A stretch of 64,000 nt of DNA from Planctomycetota bacterium (GTDB lineage Bacteria > Planctomycetota > Planctomycetia > Pirellulales > Pirellulaceae), in the NCBI GenBank assembly GCA_963204915.1, contig CAUJHS010000076.1, positions 1-64,000 on the forward strand. The letters are read 5' to 3'. Under the pieces are notes generated by a model. That model was not told where the DNA came from. It was given only the letters and a program-made list of their open reading frames with translations, and made no database searches. Position 1 is the first letter of the stretch. Each line of letters opens with the position of its first letter. Position numbers and translations under genes: made by a program. Positions 45,931 through 55,682 of the stretch are shown one piece after another.

Positions 45931-46956
45931 TTAGGCTTGGGGCGCACGAGGCTGATAAAGGCAACAGTCCTCCGGGCAGACATCATGACTTGGACCGAGG
46001 TCTCCCCATGCCAAACGCGTGGGAGCGATTGAAAGTCGCTCTTCGATCAATTCGGCTATCATCTGCACGAACCGTGGATGACAACCCACGGTTCTCGCGC
46101 GATGAAGTGTAATCCCCAACTCTTTTGCTAGCGATTGGGCCTCGATATCCAAATCGTAAAGAACCTCCATATGGTCTGAAATAAAGCCCACGGGAACGAC
46201 GATGACGTCCGACGCATCACCGCCGGCCGCGATTTCTCGAAGCACCTCGCCAACATCCGGCTCAAGCCATGGTTGGTTTGGCGCCCCACTTCGACTTTGA
46301 TACACCAATCGCCATGCGCGAACGCCAGCACCTTCGGCGATCAATCGGCTCGCTTCGCGTAATTGGACTTCATAGCGACACCTCTCCGCCATGTTCATCG
46401 GAATACTATGCGCCGAGAACAGTACATGCGTCGACGATCGCCGCGCAGAATCAATTCCCGATAATGCGAGCGAAAGCGACTCTACCATCGGTTCAAGAAA
46501 ACCCGGGTGATTGAAATACACTCGCAGCTTGTCAACTTGAAGATCTTGAGTTTGGGTGTCAATCTGCGCCTGTGCGATATTTTCACGATATTGGCGACAC
46601 GACGAATAAGAACTATACGGAGAAGTTATAAAGGCCAATGCTCTTCGCACGCCTGCCGCCTTCATCTCACGAAGCGCGTCAGAAAGGTAAGGACGCCAGT
46701 TGCGGTTTCCCCAAAAAACCGGCAGTGAATGGCCGCGCTCCTGCAACAACTTCTCTAACGCAGCGATCAAAGCCCTATTTTGACCATTGATGGGACTTAC
46801 CCCGCCAAAATGGTAATAGTGCTTCGCCACCTCAAGCATGCGGGCATGCGGAATGTTACGGCCCCGCAGAACATTCTCAAGGAAGGGAACAACGTCTTGC
46901 TCCGCTTCCGGGCCGCCGAAAGAGACGAAAAGAATTGCGTCGTATTGATTTGGCAC
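45931..46956 (-). CDS. hemH: Ferrochelatase
   Basis: This 341-residue protein starts at GTG. Typical segments are AILFVSFGGPEAEQDVVPFLENVLRGRNIP, HYYHFGGVSPINGQNRALI, ALAFITSPYSSYSSCRQYREN, VLFSAHSIPMNMAERCRYEVQ (containing the catalytic His), YQSRSGAPNQPWLEPDVGEVL and VVPVGFISDHMEVLYDLDIEAQ. It inserts ferrous iron into a porphyrin to make heme. Heme supply is relevant here because the window holds four proteins with CxxCH sites and the CcsA/ResB system. The tRNA-Glu lies just upstream on the same strand. Confidence 0.95.
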   Translation of the reverse strand: MPNQYDAILFVSFGGPEAEQDVVPFLENVLRGRNIPHARMLEVAKHYYHFGGVSPINGQNRALIAALEKLLQERGHSLPVFWGNRNWRPYLSDALREMKAAGVRRALAFITSPYSSYSSCRQYRENIAQAQIDTQTQDLQVDKLRVYFNHPGFLEPMVESLSLALSGIDSARRSSTHVLFSAHSIPMNMAERCRYEVQLREASRLIAEGAGVRAWRLVYQSRSGAPNQPWLEPDVGEVLREIAAGGDASDVIVVPVGFISDHMEVLYDLDIEAQSLAKELGITLHRARTVGCHPRFVQMIAELIEERLSIAPTRLAWGDLGPSHDVCPEDCCLYQPRAPQA

Positions 46957-46962
46957 GAAAAG

Positions 46963-47035
46963 TGACCCCGACGGGACTCGAACCCGTGTTACCGCCGTGA
47001 AAGGGCGGTGTCCTAGACCGCTAGACGACGGGGCC
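46963..47035 (-). tRNA. tRNA-Glu(TTC)
   Basis: On the minus strand, acceptor GGCCCCG (47035-47029) pairs with CGGGGTC (46970-46964), discriminator A at 46963. The anticodon arm carries CTTTCAC with anticodon TTC; the T arm has GGGTTCGAGTCCC. Length is 73 nt, CCA is not encoded. It ends 6 bases before the hemH GTG, so the hemH mRNA may be released by tRNA processing. Confidence 0.96.
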
Positions 47036-47237
47036 AGCTCTACGCACCCCTTAAGGGCGATGGGTGTAGATTAAACCGGCGGCCGTAACCTCGTCAAGTG
47101 GGCCATGTATGACATAGATCTCGCCTACTTGGCAATAGTCCAAGTTCCCAATCCTGGATGCCGCTGTATCGAACCACATGCTGCTGCGATATGGTAACAG
47201 GAGAGCGACGTTTGACACCCACAAAATCTCTTAGAAA

Positions 47238-47266
47238 CAAAAAAAGCCGTCGCAGAAGCGACGGCT
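47238..47266 (-). terminator. Rho-independent terminator of csrA
   Basis: AGCCGTCGC (47245-47253) and GCGACGGCT (47258-47266) form a perfect 9-bp stem with an AGAA loop in plus coordinates. Read on the minus strand it comes 23 bases after the csrA stop and is followed by a run of seven U (47244-47238). Confidence 0.9.
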
Positions 47267-47289
47267 CACGAGACTAAATGTTAAGCGTT

Positions 47290-47502
47290 CTATTCTATCG
47301 TCGAATCAGCGCCGCTCGACGCACGTTGTTGCTCGGCCTCGACTCGTTTAATCGCTTCGTAAACTTCACGGCGATGTACGGGAACTTCTTTTGGCGCCTC
47401 AACCCCTAAGCGGACCTTATCGCCACGAATTTCAACCACCACAATCGTGATGTCGTTGTTAATGATAATGCTTTCGTTTTTCTTCCGAGACAAAACCAAC
47501 AT
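47290..47502 (-). CDS. csrA: Carbon storage regulator CsrA
   Basis: This 70-residue protein has the canonical N terminus MLVLSRKKNESIIINNDITIVVVEIRGDKVRLGVEAPKEVPVHRREVYEAI, containing the RNA-binding beta strands of CsrA, then a short acidic C-terminal extension. It binds GGA motifs in mRNA leaders and controls their translation. In many bacteria it is antagonised by FliW; neither flagellar genes nor fliW are in the window. It is transcribed alone with its own strong terminator. Confidence 0.97.
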   Translation of the reverse strand: MLVLSRKKNESIIINNDITIVVVEIRGDKVRLGVEAPKEVPVHRREVYEAIKRVEAEQQRASSGADSTIE

Positions 47503-47941
47503 GACTCATTCCTTTGCTTCTTGCGGTGGTCGTGGCAGCAATTGACCGAGGTGGATGACGCGCTCACCATAAGAGTTCACGTGCGTCCAAAAACGACTCA
47601 AAGTTTGACTATCCAGGAAGTTGCGCGTCGTTTTCCTTTCCTTCACTCTACGAGGTAAGAAACGTGAGTCAAGCAAACAGAGCCCAAGAATGCGATTTTT
47701 ATCCAAAGTTTTTCAACGTTTGGCATACAATTCGTATTTTTTGTGCGTTCACCATATTCCGCGGAGATCGTCCAGATTATTCCCCTTCCATCGGCCTTAT
47801 TCCGTCATAACACTTTGCTTAGCAAATGGTTATGACGATGAAATAGCCCCGCCGTTATCGCCAGCGCCTTAGTTGCGAAGAATTGGCACGGGCTTATAAT
47901 CAAAGGAAAACTCCCCTGCGGTCCAAGGACGTCGCTCCCTT
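47503..47941. other. Intergenic region between divergent csrA and nuoI
   Basis: About 440 bases. Short ORFs on both strands have no recognisable content. It should contain divergent promoters; I could not assign them. Confidence 0.35.
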
Positions 47942-48469
47942 ATGCGCGATTGGTTTTACAACATCGGCAATGCGGTTTTTACCGTTACCAAGGGCATGTA
48001 TGTCACGATGCGTTATTGGCTAGTGACCTACCGGGCCGATCGTGGCACATTCACGGAAATATTCGAGTATCCCGAGAAACCAGTTCCGGTCGCTGCTCGC
48101 TATCGCGGCTTCCACCGCTATGATCTCACGACATGCATTGCATGCGATCAATGTGCGAAAGCATGTCCAGTTGATTGTATTTACATTGGCAAAGAGCGGG
48201 TGGAGAACGGTAAGGGGTTTCGGGTTACCAACTTCACAATTGATTACACGAAGTGTTTGTTTTGTGCATTATGCGTTGAGCCATGCCCCGTCGATTGCAT
48301 TTTCATGGGCGCTACGCATGATCTAAGTTGTTACAGCCGTGACGGATGTATCGTGGATTTTTCGAAACTGCCGGTAGATGTCGCCTGGGGACGCGCCACG
48401 ATTAATCCAACGGCCGTGGCCGAATCGAAAGCAATTACGCGACCTGTTCATGTTGGGCCCAATCAATAG
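47942..48469 (+). CDS. nuoI: NADH-quinone oxidoreductase subunit I (two 4Fe-4S clusters)
   Basis: This 175-residue protein has an N-terminal amphipathic membrane-binding helix (VFTVTKGMYVTMRYWLV). Two ferredoxin motifs follow: CIACDQCAKACPVDCI (about 64-79) and CLFCALCVEPCPVDCI (about 103-118). FRGFHRYD-type sequence before the first motif (RYRGFHRYDLTTC) is typical of NuoI. It would pass electrons in complex I. No other nuo gene is nearby, so either the complex is encoded elsewhere and this is a scattered or extra subunit, or it serves another ferredoxin-type role. Confidence 0.9.
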   Translation: MRDWFYNIGNAVFTVTKGMYVTMRYWLVTYRADRGTFTEIFEYPEKPVPVAARYRGFHRYDLTTCIACDQCAKACPVDCIYIGKERVENGKGFRVTNFTIDYTKCLFCALCVEPCPVDCIFMGATHDLSCYSRDGCIVDFSKLPVDVAWGRATINPTAVAESKAITRPVHVGPNQ

Positions 48470-48540
48470 GCGAGATTCCTTTTGTCCGCGTCTAGGGGGG
48501 CAACGGTGCATTCTGGACGGCAAAACGCGGAGACGGAACA

Positions 48541-48993
48541 ATGACCCATCAAAAACTGCCCGTTAAACTTTTTACCGTCGAGGAAGCAAATCGGATGCTT
48601 CCTTTGGTTCGAGCCATCGCACGTGACTGGATTGAATTAAGCGAATCGGTAATCGAACGCCGCGAACGCATCAGCCGTTTAACGTTGGGGCGTGAGATTG
48701 ATCCTGATGATCCTTATGGGCAAGAGTTGCGTCACAGTGAAGCGGAACTTGAGAAGGATCTCAAGCGGCTGCGCGGTTATGTTGACGAACTGCGTCAATT
48801 GGGCGTCGAGCCAAAACAGGGGGGCATGATCGACTTTCCGTCGATATTTGATGGCCGTATTGTGTTTCTATGCTGGCAACCCGGCGAACACGAAGTTCTC
48901 CATTGGCATGAACTTGACGCTGGGTTCGCGGGTCGGCAACCATTAACGGCAACTGCCGGGGCCCCCGACGGCGAAGATTCACTCGGGGTTTGA
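48541..48993 (+). CDS. DUF2203 domain-containing protein
   Basis: This 150-residue soluble protein opens KLFTVEEANRMLPLVRAIARDWIEL, continues with a charged helix (LEKDLKRLRGYVDELRQLGVEPKQ), and ends with GGMIDFPSIFDGRIVFLCWQPGEHEVLHWHELDAGFAGRQPL, as in DUF2203 proteins. Molecular function is not known. It lies 71 bases after nuoI on the same strand and may be co-transcribed. Confidence 0.9.
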   Translation: MTHQKLPVKLFTVEEANRMLPLVRAIARDWIELSESVIERRERISRLTLGREIDPDDPYGQELRHSEAELEKDLKRLRGYVDELRQLGVEPKQGGMIDFPSIFDGRIVFLCWQPGEHEVLHWHELDAGFAGRQPLTATAGAPDGEDSLGV

Positions 48994-49137
48994 CTTATCT
49001 TTATTGCCCGAATATTTCGCCGGCGACTCGGGATCGCTGGTTGCTCTTGGCGGGCTCGGCTGAAGACCAAGCCCAATACCGTTGTTGTTTGCGAAAAATC
49101 GTGGACAATGCACCACGAAATCAAGCTGATCAGCAAT

Positions 49138-52100
49138 CTACTTGACTGACGCACTTTCTCGCTCAACCAGTTCCACCGCCATGGACGCCTCAGGATCAGG
49201 AACCGGCGCCTTGGTGACCGCGGTTGCCGAAAAGTAGCGCATTGTCGCAATGCCCAAAAACAGCCAGTTAAGAGCAATAAAGGCAAATACGTACGCCTGT
49301 CCTCCACTTCCTTCGCCGTACGAGTGCAGGCCCACAGCGCCTTTCGCGATCGTTGGCAACACAAAATTGACACCATACCACGACATCGCGATCATGGTGG
49401 CGCCAAACACGGTGCCAAAGATCAACCCAAAGTGGTTGAACCAACCGGCGAAGCGACCGTGAAGAATCGCCAGGTAAACCAAAAGCGAAATCAAGGCCCA
49501 GACTTCTTTGGGATCCCACCCCCAGAAACGTCCCCAGGAGACGTCTGCCCAAAGCCCTCCGAGAATTGTTCCGGCCGCCAAGAGCAGCACCGCCACCTGA
49601 ACGGCCCGATAGGAATAGTTGGCCAGCACACCAACTTCTTCCGGCGGTCGGCGATACGCTGATTTAAACTCTTGTACATGGTCCGCAGGCTTTAAACCCT
49701 CCGCAAGTCGAGCGGGAACGGCTGGATCGCGATACTTTCCAAACGTAATGTAGAAAAGCGCAATAACGCCCAATCCCCACGCCAACATACCAGCGCCATA
49801 ACTGGCCACAATCGACAAGACGTGAATTGTTAGCCAGAAATTCGACCGCAACACGGGTTGAAGCGGCTGAAAACTCTCGTCCAAGACCGGCGCCCACCAT
49901 GCGAGCATAAAGAAAAAGCATGCGCCTCCGGCCGCCGCAGCGGCGAAAGTTTGTCGCGGGTAAACCTCGCTGGCCATGCGTTTCAGCGTTCCCCGCTCGC
50001 GCCAACTGTACGGAATAAAGAACAGTGACAAGACCGACGCAAGGATGAATCTTGGTCCGAACCAAACCGTGAGCACCAAACATACAATTCCGACGAGCCA
50101 CACGCCTGCGGCATTTGCCATTGCCGAAATTCCCGCTGCATCGGAGAGATTCGGAATGACGGGGAAATAGGGTCTTCCGCCGTGCCCCAACTCCATAACG
50201 CTCAAAAAGTAAAAGAGCACCGCCATCAAAACGGCGCGGAACGGCAAGACAGCCCAGTTCAAAATCGACCACCCTCGCTCACGTAAGACATAGCGTTGGC
50301 GATCATCCAATTCGCTGGCTTCCCAAGTTAAAGGAACAGCAGTAGCGCGCCAGGCATTACGAAGGCCGGTCCAGTTCAATGGAATGAGCAAAAACCATAA
50401 GCCGAGCAATAGCATTACCCAGGGCACATAGACGACGGTCTCGTACATGTTCGTCACGGGCGCCCAACCCGTGATCAAAATCCGTAATGAAAAGCCATAG
50501 GCTGTCCAAATTGCGCAGAGAGCGAGGATCGCAGTTCCCGTCCAAAACAGCGGCTTGCGAGCTGAGCCAAAAGCGACACAGAAGCAGACCAGCGCCATCA
50601 TGCTCAAAATCCACGACCACTTAAACGGGTCGGTATTGTTATAGCGCACTTCCGTGTCGATCTTCCATTGCGGAGGATAGGCCGTGTACGCCAAGAGCAT
50701 TTGATCTTGCTCGCCGGGCGGAAGCGCATCCTCGATCTTTTGACGTCGAAGCGGCTCGACCGACTCGCCCAACGCCCGCAGGCTTGTCGCCAGCTCTTGT
50801 TGAGCTTGCGCTAACTTTTGCGAATCCGCTTCCTGATGACGCTCCGTGAACGCAGTTTTCAGTTCGCTCCACGCGGTACGTACATCAGCAATTCGGCTCT
50901 TCGGAAGTTCCTCAATTAGTTCGTCGCCATACAGAATGGCTTGCAAACTGAGCCACGGTTGTGAGGTATTCTCCGTGTCCCGGCGTCGAGCCAATGCATA
51001 AGGATTCATCCCTGGCGCGACAAGCAGCGAACCGCCTTCGTCATACAAGGATACGTGCATCTCCAACGACAGACGGTATAACTCGTCAGCTTTTGCAGCC
51101 AATTCCCGAAACATCGGGCGGAACGACTGCACTTGACTTGCACTCAAACCACCCGACTCTTCGTACATTCGGCTTTTGTGATCGGACAACACTTCCGAAA
51201 GGCTTTTCGACGCATCGCGAAAGCGAACCACCGCGTCGCGAGCGTCCTCGAGCGTGACTCCGGAGCCTTCACCGGCTTCTTCGGCGCTGCTGTACTGTTG
51301 GAAAAGTTTTTGGCCAAGGGACCGCAATCCTTCAAGGCCTCCCAGCACTCCCACGATCTCGCGCACCAGAGGCGTTTTAGGATCTCCGCCCAGTGCGCTG
51401 CCAAGGGCCTCTAAGCGACGAGAGAACGATTGCCCCTGCGCGTTTGGCTTATTAACCACATCAATAGCGTTCGTAATTTGACGAACAAATCGGCCACGGG
51501 TTCCTGGCTCCGCGATTTGGTTCAACGTGAGAGGTTGTCGCGGATCGAATGCGAGCGAGCGCCAAGCGTTGTATCGCTCAATGAGTTCTTGAGCAAGTTT
51601 ATCGAGAGTCGTTTCTTCAAACTCAACACCGGCTGCCTGGGCGGCCTCTTGTCGGTCGCGCATGTCGACCAGGTACTCCCGCAACGTTTCCGAGTGCATT
51701 ACCTCCGATGGCGACACGTATTTCAAATGGCCCGTATCCGTTCGGACGCCAAGCGCCTTGCGAAGGTCCTCGTGCGGCGCATAAATAAAAGGGACATGCT
51801 CCCACTTCTGCGGTTCGATCAACCAGCTCAGCACCAGCTCTGTCGGACCGAAGGTCTGAGCCTTACCTTCGGGAAACAAATCGAGAATTCCTGTATATTC
51901 AGGTTCAACGGCCAATTGCTCGTGAACAATATAGCTCCATTCGTCTCCTCGATATTTATTCTTAAGCTGCTCCCAGCTCTTCTGATCTTTTACCTCAAAG
52001 TAACCTTCTAAGGTCAGCGCCACTTTGCTGCTTCGATCGTAGATCGCGTCGGCGGCTTCGCGCGCGAACGTTTGCAGCGGCTTGACCCGGCCACGATGAA

Positions 52101-52209
52101 AAACCGGAATCGCAGCCGCGCTGTCCAGATCAAAACGCTCGCCGGCGCTCACGCACGGAACAACCACCAATACCAGTAATAAACTACTGAGCGAATGCAA
52201 AAGCTTCAT
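49138..52209 (-). CDS. ccsA: Cytochrome c biogenesis protein CcsA (ResC), large form
   Basis: From ATG 52209 the product is 1023 residues; an earlier in-frame start at 52272 precedes the signal segment. A signal peptide is followed by a long periplasmic part (about 25-520) with predicted helices, then about a dozen membrane segments. The heme-handling WWD region reads GGLWADVSWGRFWGWDPKEVWALISLLVYLAILH near residues 890-925, followed by NHFGLIFGTVFGATMIAMSWYGVNFVLP. It carries heme across the membrane and attaches it to CxxCH proteins (System II). The stop of the ResB-like gene lies about 90 bases upstream, so the two form a unit. Confidence 0.93.
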   Translation of the reverse strand: MKLLHSLSSLLLVLVVVPCVSAGERFDLDSAAAIPVFHRGRVKPLQTFAREAADAIYDRSSKVALTLEGYFEVKDQKSWEQLKNKYRGDEWSYIVHEQLAVEPEYTGILDLFPEGKAQTFGPTELVLSWLIEPQKWEHVPFIYAPHEDLRKALGVRTDTGHLKYVSPSEVMHSETLREYLVDMRDRQEAAQAAGVEFEETTLDKLAQELIERYNAWRSLAFDPRQPLTLNQIAEPGTRGRFVRQITNAIDVVNKPNAQGQSFSRRLEALGSALGGDPKTPLVREIVGVLGGLEGLRSLGQKLFQQYSSAEEAGEGSGVTLEDARDAVVRFRDASKSLSEVLSDHKSRMYEESGGLSASQVQSFRPMFRELAAKADELYRLSLEMHVSLYDEGGSLLVAPGMNPYALARRRDTENTSQPWLSLQAILYGDELIEELPKSRIADVRTAWSELKTAFTERHQEADSQKLAQAQQELATSLRALGESVEPLRRQKIEDALPPGEQDQMLLAYTAYPPQWKIDTEVRYNNTDPFKWSWILSMMALVCFCVAFGSARKPLFWTGTAILALCAIWTAYGFSLRILITGWAPVTNMYETVVYVPWVMLLLGLWFLLIPLNWTGLRNAWRATAVPLTWEASELDDRQRYVLRERGWSILNWAVLPFRAVLMAVLFYFLSVMELGHGGRPYFPVIPNLSDAAGISAMANAAGVWLVGIVCLVLTVWFGPRFILASVLSLFFIPYSWRERGTLKRMASEVYPRQTFAAAAAGGACFFFMLAWWAPVLDESFQPLQPVLRSNFWLTIHVLSIVASYGAGMLAWGLGVIALFYITFGKYRDPAVPARLAEGLKPADHVQEFKSAYRRPPEEVGVLANYSYRAVQVAVLLLAAGTILGGLWADVSWGRFWGWDPKEVWALISLLVYLAILHGRFAGWFNHFGLIFGTVFGATMIAMSWYGVNFVLPTIAKGAVGLHSYGEGSGGQAYVFAFIALNWLFLGIATMRYFSATAVTKAPVPDPEASMAVELVERESASVK

Positions 52210-52299
52210 AATTCTCGTGTCTTGTTGATCTGACGCGCAACGAGGATTTGCGCCTCGTCGCCTTTCATTCAAAGCATCACTTCGGAGTCCAACGCCTCG

Positions 52300-55200
52300 T
52301 TACGAAACTGCCTCAACCGTTTTCTTTCTATTCTTACGCGACGATGGAGCAGAGCGTTCCTTTTCAGGCGGCGGGGGCGACTCCTTCGCGGCTCGCTTGC
52401 CCGTGAAGAAATAGGCTCGCATATAGAACATCGTTGCGATTCCAAGCACGACGAATAGGCATCCCCAGTTGCGCACCCAACGACCAGGGTCATGATTCAC
52501 CGTAAGCACAGACTGATAAAGTTCGCTCTTGTCGGAGGTCGCGGGCACGTTCAATTCGAACTGCGGATCCCCCGGCTTCCAAGGTCCGTTAAACGCCTCT
52601 TGGAAAATACGATAACGCCTTCCGGATGTCGGATCAGCAATATCAACCGGGGCGTTCATCGTAATCCAGACATCGCGACGGAAGACGGCGTCTTGCGCCC
52701 AAAACAGGCGTTGTTGTTTTTCATCGATCGCCAAAGCGCCGGGACCATGCACTCCGTCCACTAGAAGATCCCTAACGTTTGCGCCGTCCAGGTCCGCTTG
52801 GCGAATTTTATGATACCGTTCGGGTACGCTTGGCCCGTTTTCTGGATGCTGAATTGGGCCTTCGCCTAGATCGCTCCAATAGAGCCTTTCAGCCTTGGAA
52901 TCTACGGCCAATCGGTTGGGTTTTTCGTATTGCTCACGAACGACGATAATCTTTTCACCGCTTCCGTCCGTGCTTGCTCGGCGGATCACACCTTCGGTGA
53001 CCTCCGTCCAATAGAGGTGCTGACGCTCGGCATCAAGTGCGATACCACCAGGGGTATTCAACCCGGCGATCAATTCATCATTAATTTCGCCGCCATCGTA
53101 CGCCATCCGCCCGATGGCGCCTCGCCATGAATCCAGCCAATAAATGACTTGGTTACGCGGATCCAACGCCAAGTCGGTCGGAACACCCTCAACTTGCGCC
53201 ACCGTTTCCACTTTCGTTCCATCCAAATTTGCACGGCGAATGACGCCGACATCGCCCTGCGGGCTGGCCTCATGATCGGACCAGAACATTTTCTGTGCGG
53301 ACGAATCGATCACGAGATCCTGCGGATCTTGCAATCCGCTCTCGATTAAGCCCTCCACCACCTCGCCAACTCGTCCTTCATCCACTTTGACACGCTGGAT
53401 CGTCTTTTGTAGCGGGTCAATCCAAAAGAGATATTCTCGCGGATCGTCGTAGGCAATGGCCGAGGCGCTCGCAATATCACTTGCGGCCCGAGGCGTTGGC
53501 GCCCTCAAGTCCACCGGGCGCACACGCTCGAGTTTGGCGGAAAACACCGTACGATCGCGCTGCCGATCGAGCACGTCGATCGTGCTAGAGTAATGCGACG
53601 GCTGACTCGTACCTGGATCGAGCTTGCGTTCGAATTGAAGCAGCCGGGTCCGAAAACCAACATCGACGGAATCGACGGGCATCAACAATGACACGAACCG
53701 ATCCTTGCCAAATACCGTACGGTTTTGCGATTCCAGTCTGGGCGGTTCTTCCGGAGGTCCAATGTATGCGAGAACCCAAAACTCCTCCGACTGTTTGTCG
53801 ACTGTGAGTCGCACCAGTGCAGCAGGCTGTCGAACGCCGATGTTCTTCTCACGATCAAAAGGCAATGGCAAAAACTTCTCAGCGACTGGCTCCTTCGACG
53901 GAATGTATTCGTTGACATACAACATTTGTTGCCCCGCAGGCATCGTAAAGGCCTCGACCGCCGACTCAGCGGAACCTTTAGATGGCAGCTTTCGGGCGAA
54001 CTCGAGTTGTTTCTCGCTGCGCCGCCAGTATCGATAGTACAATTCCTCATCCGGACCTTGGATAATGTCGATCCGCGAGCCACCGCCCGTCATGATCGAA
54101 GGCGCTTGGCCGGGGGCTTGCTGGGGCGGCTTGTGATCAAACCAATAATCGCCGAACACCTGATTCTTGAAGTCGTGAATGTTGTCTTCAGGCGCCTTTG
54201 CGAAAAGCACGAGCTCGCCAGCTTGCTTTCCATCTCGATGCAGGGTGATTTTGACTGCAGGATAATCAGGAGCCGACGCATCCGGATCGCCGGTCCAAAC
54301 AAACTTCCCGTCTTGCGATGCGGCGGCATCGACTTCCGCCTTCGGCCAATACGTCGTTAACTCCGCCTCGAAATCGGAGCCCTCCAGCGGAAAGCGACCT
54401 TCGCCCAGCTTCTCTTCCACTAAGAATTGCTGTCGCTTGTCGCCAACGAATAATACAACCTGCCCTTTCTCGCCGAGTTCACCTTGCGGTCCACCCTTGA
54501 GAAACGCCTCGACTTGCGCCTTGCTGCTGGTTAGCCAGAACGTCAAATGCCCACCGCCCGCTAACTCGCGGGCGCCAAGTCCATTAGGATACTGAGCCGG
54601 TTGTTTGGGCGCGCCGGTCACCGAGAGCGTAAACGGGGCCCAGCGGGTAGGGGCCACGATTGGTTTGCCGTCGGGGCCAAGCCGCTGTTCCGCCGGCAAG
54701 GCCAACATGACTTGGATCATCGGCGCGGCAACTTGCCGAGAATCGGCAAGGTAATCGAGCACCTCCAATTTCACGCCGTCCTGGTCATAGAGTACATCGC
54801 CCGCATTGGAACGATTCGCAATCGCAAAGACGCCTCCACAAAACGTACGGAATCCCTTCCACATCCACCACTCAGGACTGTTCAAATCTCCCGGTTGGTT
54901 GAACCGGAACATCGTTTTGTAATCGCGCCAACTGAAAATGCCGGGACGAAAGTTATGGAGGACGATAGCTTGTTCTGCAGCGTCGCCTTCATCCACTTCA
55001 TGCCGAGTCATGCGGAAATGGAGTTCATCGGCATACGCGCGATGGTCCGCACCCATTTCATAAACAAAAATCTGCGCGTCGATGCCATACAGCCGGCCGA
55101 TTCCTGCCCCCAACAACAAGATCAGCAAACCAATGTGAGTGATAACGAAGCCCGTTTGATGTCGCTTCCAAGGATAGCGAATCGCAGCTGCGGCAAAGAT

Positions 55201-55431
55201 ATTCACAGCCAGTAGTACCAAACACAGAGCAAACCACCACGTTTGATATACGCCAAATTGCGCCGCAGGAGTGCCCCATGCCGCTTCAACGACCGTTCCC
55301 AGGGCGAGAATGTACGCCATGGTTAAGATCAACACGACCGCCAGCTTTAGAGATGCCGAAAACTCATAAAGCCGCAAAAGCAAACGTATGGGGAGTGGTT
55401 GATCCGGCGAGACAAGCTTTGGCCGTGCCAT
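52300..55431 (-). CDS. ResB-like cytochrome c biogenesis protein with inserted YWTD beta-propeller
   Basis: This 1043-residue protein has N-terminal membrane segments as in ResB (about 20-115: SLKLAVVLILTMAYILALGTVVEA, FVITHIGLLILLLGAGIGRLYGID). A large periplasmic region follows. From about 660 to 930 there are LDLR class B (YWTD) type repeats: REYLFWIDPLQKTIQRV, QKMFWSDHEA, QVIYWLDSWRGAIGRM, QHLYWTEVTEGVIRRA and ERLYWSDLGEGPIQ. A final membrane segment lies near 998-1018 and the tail is charged. ResB partners CcsA in heme attachment. The propeller is not a usual ResB part and could dock apocytochromes or CcsA. Confidence 0.88.
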   Translation of the reverse strand: MARPKLVSPDQPLPIRLLLRLYEFSASLKLAVVLILTMAYILALGTVVEAAWGTPAAQFGVYQTWWFALCLVLLAVNIFAAAAIRYPWKRHQTGFVITHIGLLILLLGAGIGRLYGIDAQIFVYEMGADHRAYADELHFRMTRHEVDEGDAAEQAIVLHNFRPGIFSWRDYKTMFRFNQPGDLNSPEWWMWKGFRTFCGGVFAIANRSNAGDVLYDQDGVKLEVLDYLADSRQVAAPMIQVMLALPAEQRLGPDGKPIVAPTRWAPFTLSVTGAPKQPAQYPNGLGARELAGGGHLTFWLTSSKAQVEAFLKGGPQGELGEKGQVVLFVGDKRQQFLVEEKLGEGRFPLEGSDFEAELTTYWPKAEVDAAASQDGKFVWTGDPDASAPDYPAVKITLHRDGKQAGELVLFAKAPEDNIHDFKNQVFGDYWFDHKPPQQAPGQAPSIMTGGGSRIDIIQGPDEELYYRYWRRSEKQLEFARKLPSKGSAESAVEAFTMPAGQQMLYVNEYIPSKEPVAEKFLPLPFDREKNIGVRQPAALVRLTVDKQSEEFWVLAYIGPPEEPPRLESQNRTVFGKDRFVSLLMPVDSVDVGFRTRLLQFERKLDPGTSQPSHYSSTIDVLDRQRDRTVFSAKLERVRPVDLRAPTPRAASDIASASAIAYDDPREYLFWIDPLQKTIQRVKVDEGRVGEVVEGLIESGLQDPQDLVIDSSAQKMFWSDHEASPQGDVGVIRRANLDGTKVETVAQVEGVPTDLALDPRNQVIYWLDSWRGAIGRMAYDGGEINDELIAGLNTPGGIALDAERQHLYWTEVTEGVIRRASTDGSGEKIIVVREQYEKPNRLAVDSKAERLYWSDLGEGPIQHPENGPSVPERYHKIRQADLDGANVRDLLVDGVHGPGALAIDEKQQRLFWAQDAVFRRDVWITMNAPVDIADPTSGRRYRIFQEAFNGPWKPGDPQFELNVPATSDKSELYQSVLTVNHDPGRWVRNWGCLFVVLGIATMFYMRAYFFTGKRAAKESPPPPEKERSAPSSRKNRKKTVEAVS

Positions 55432-55682
55432 GCAAATGAGCTATTAGGGTATAGGATGCGCTAACGAACGCAGCGCCGGGAGGCAGGGTGGAGGCGGCGC
55501 CACGAAGGAAGGGAAGATGTCCTACAAGATTATAGCGCGTCCAACCCCAAAAGGTACAGCAGGGCATAGAATTGAACCGACCGCAACGGGTTTACGCGTT
55601 ACGGTTGGACGACAATTCGCTTTTCCACAGAAATTCCTCACAAGCGCTTCGGCCGATTCGGCGACGATTCGACAAAAACTGG

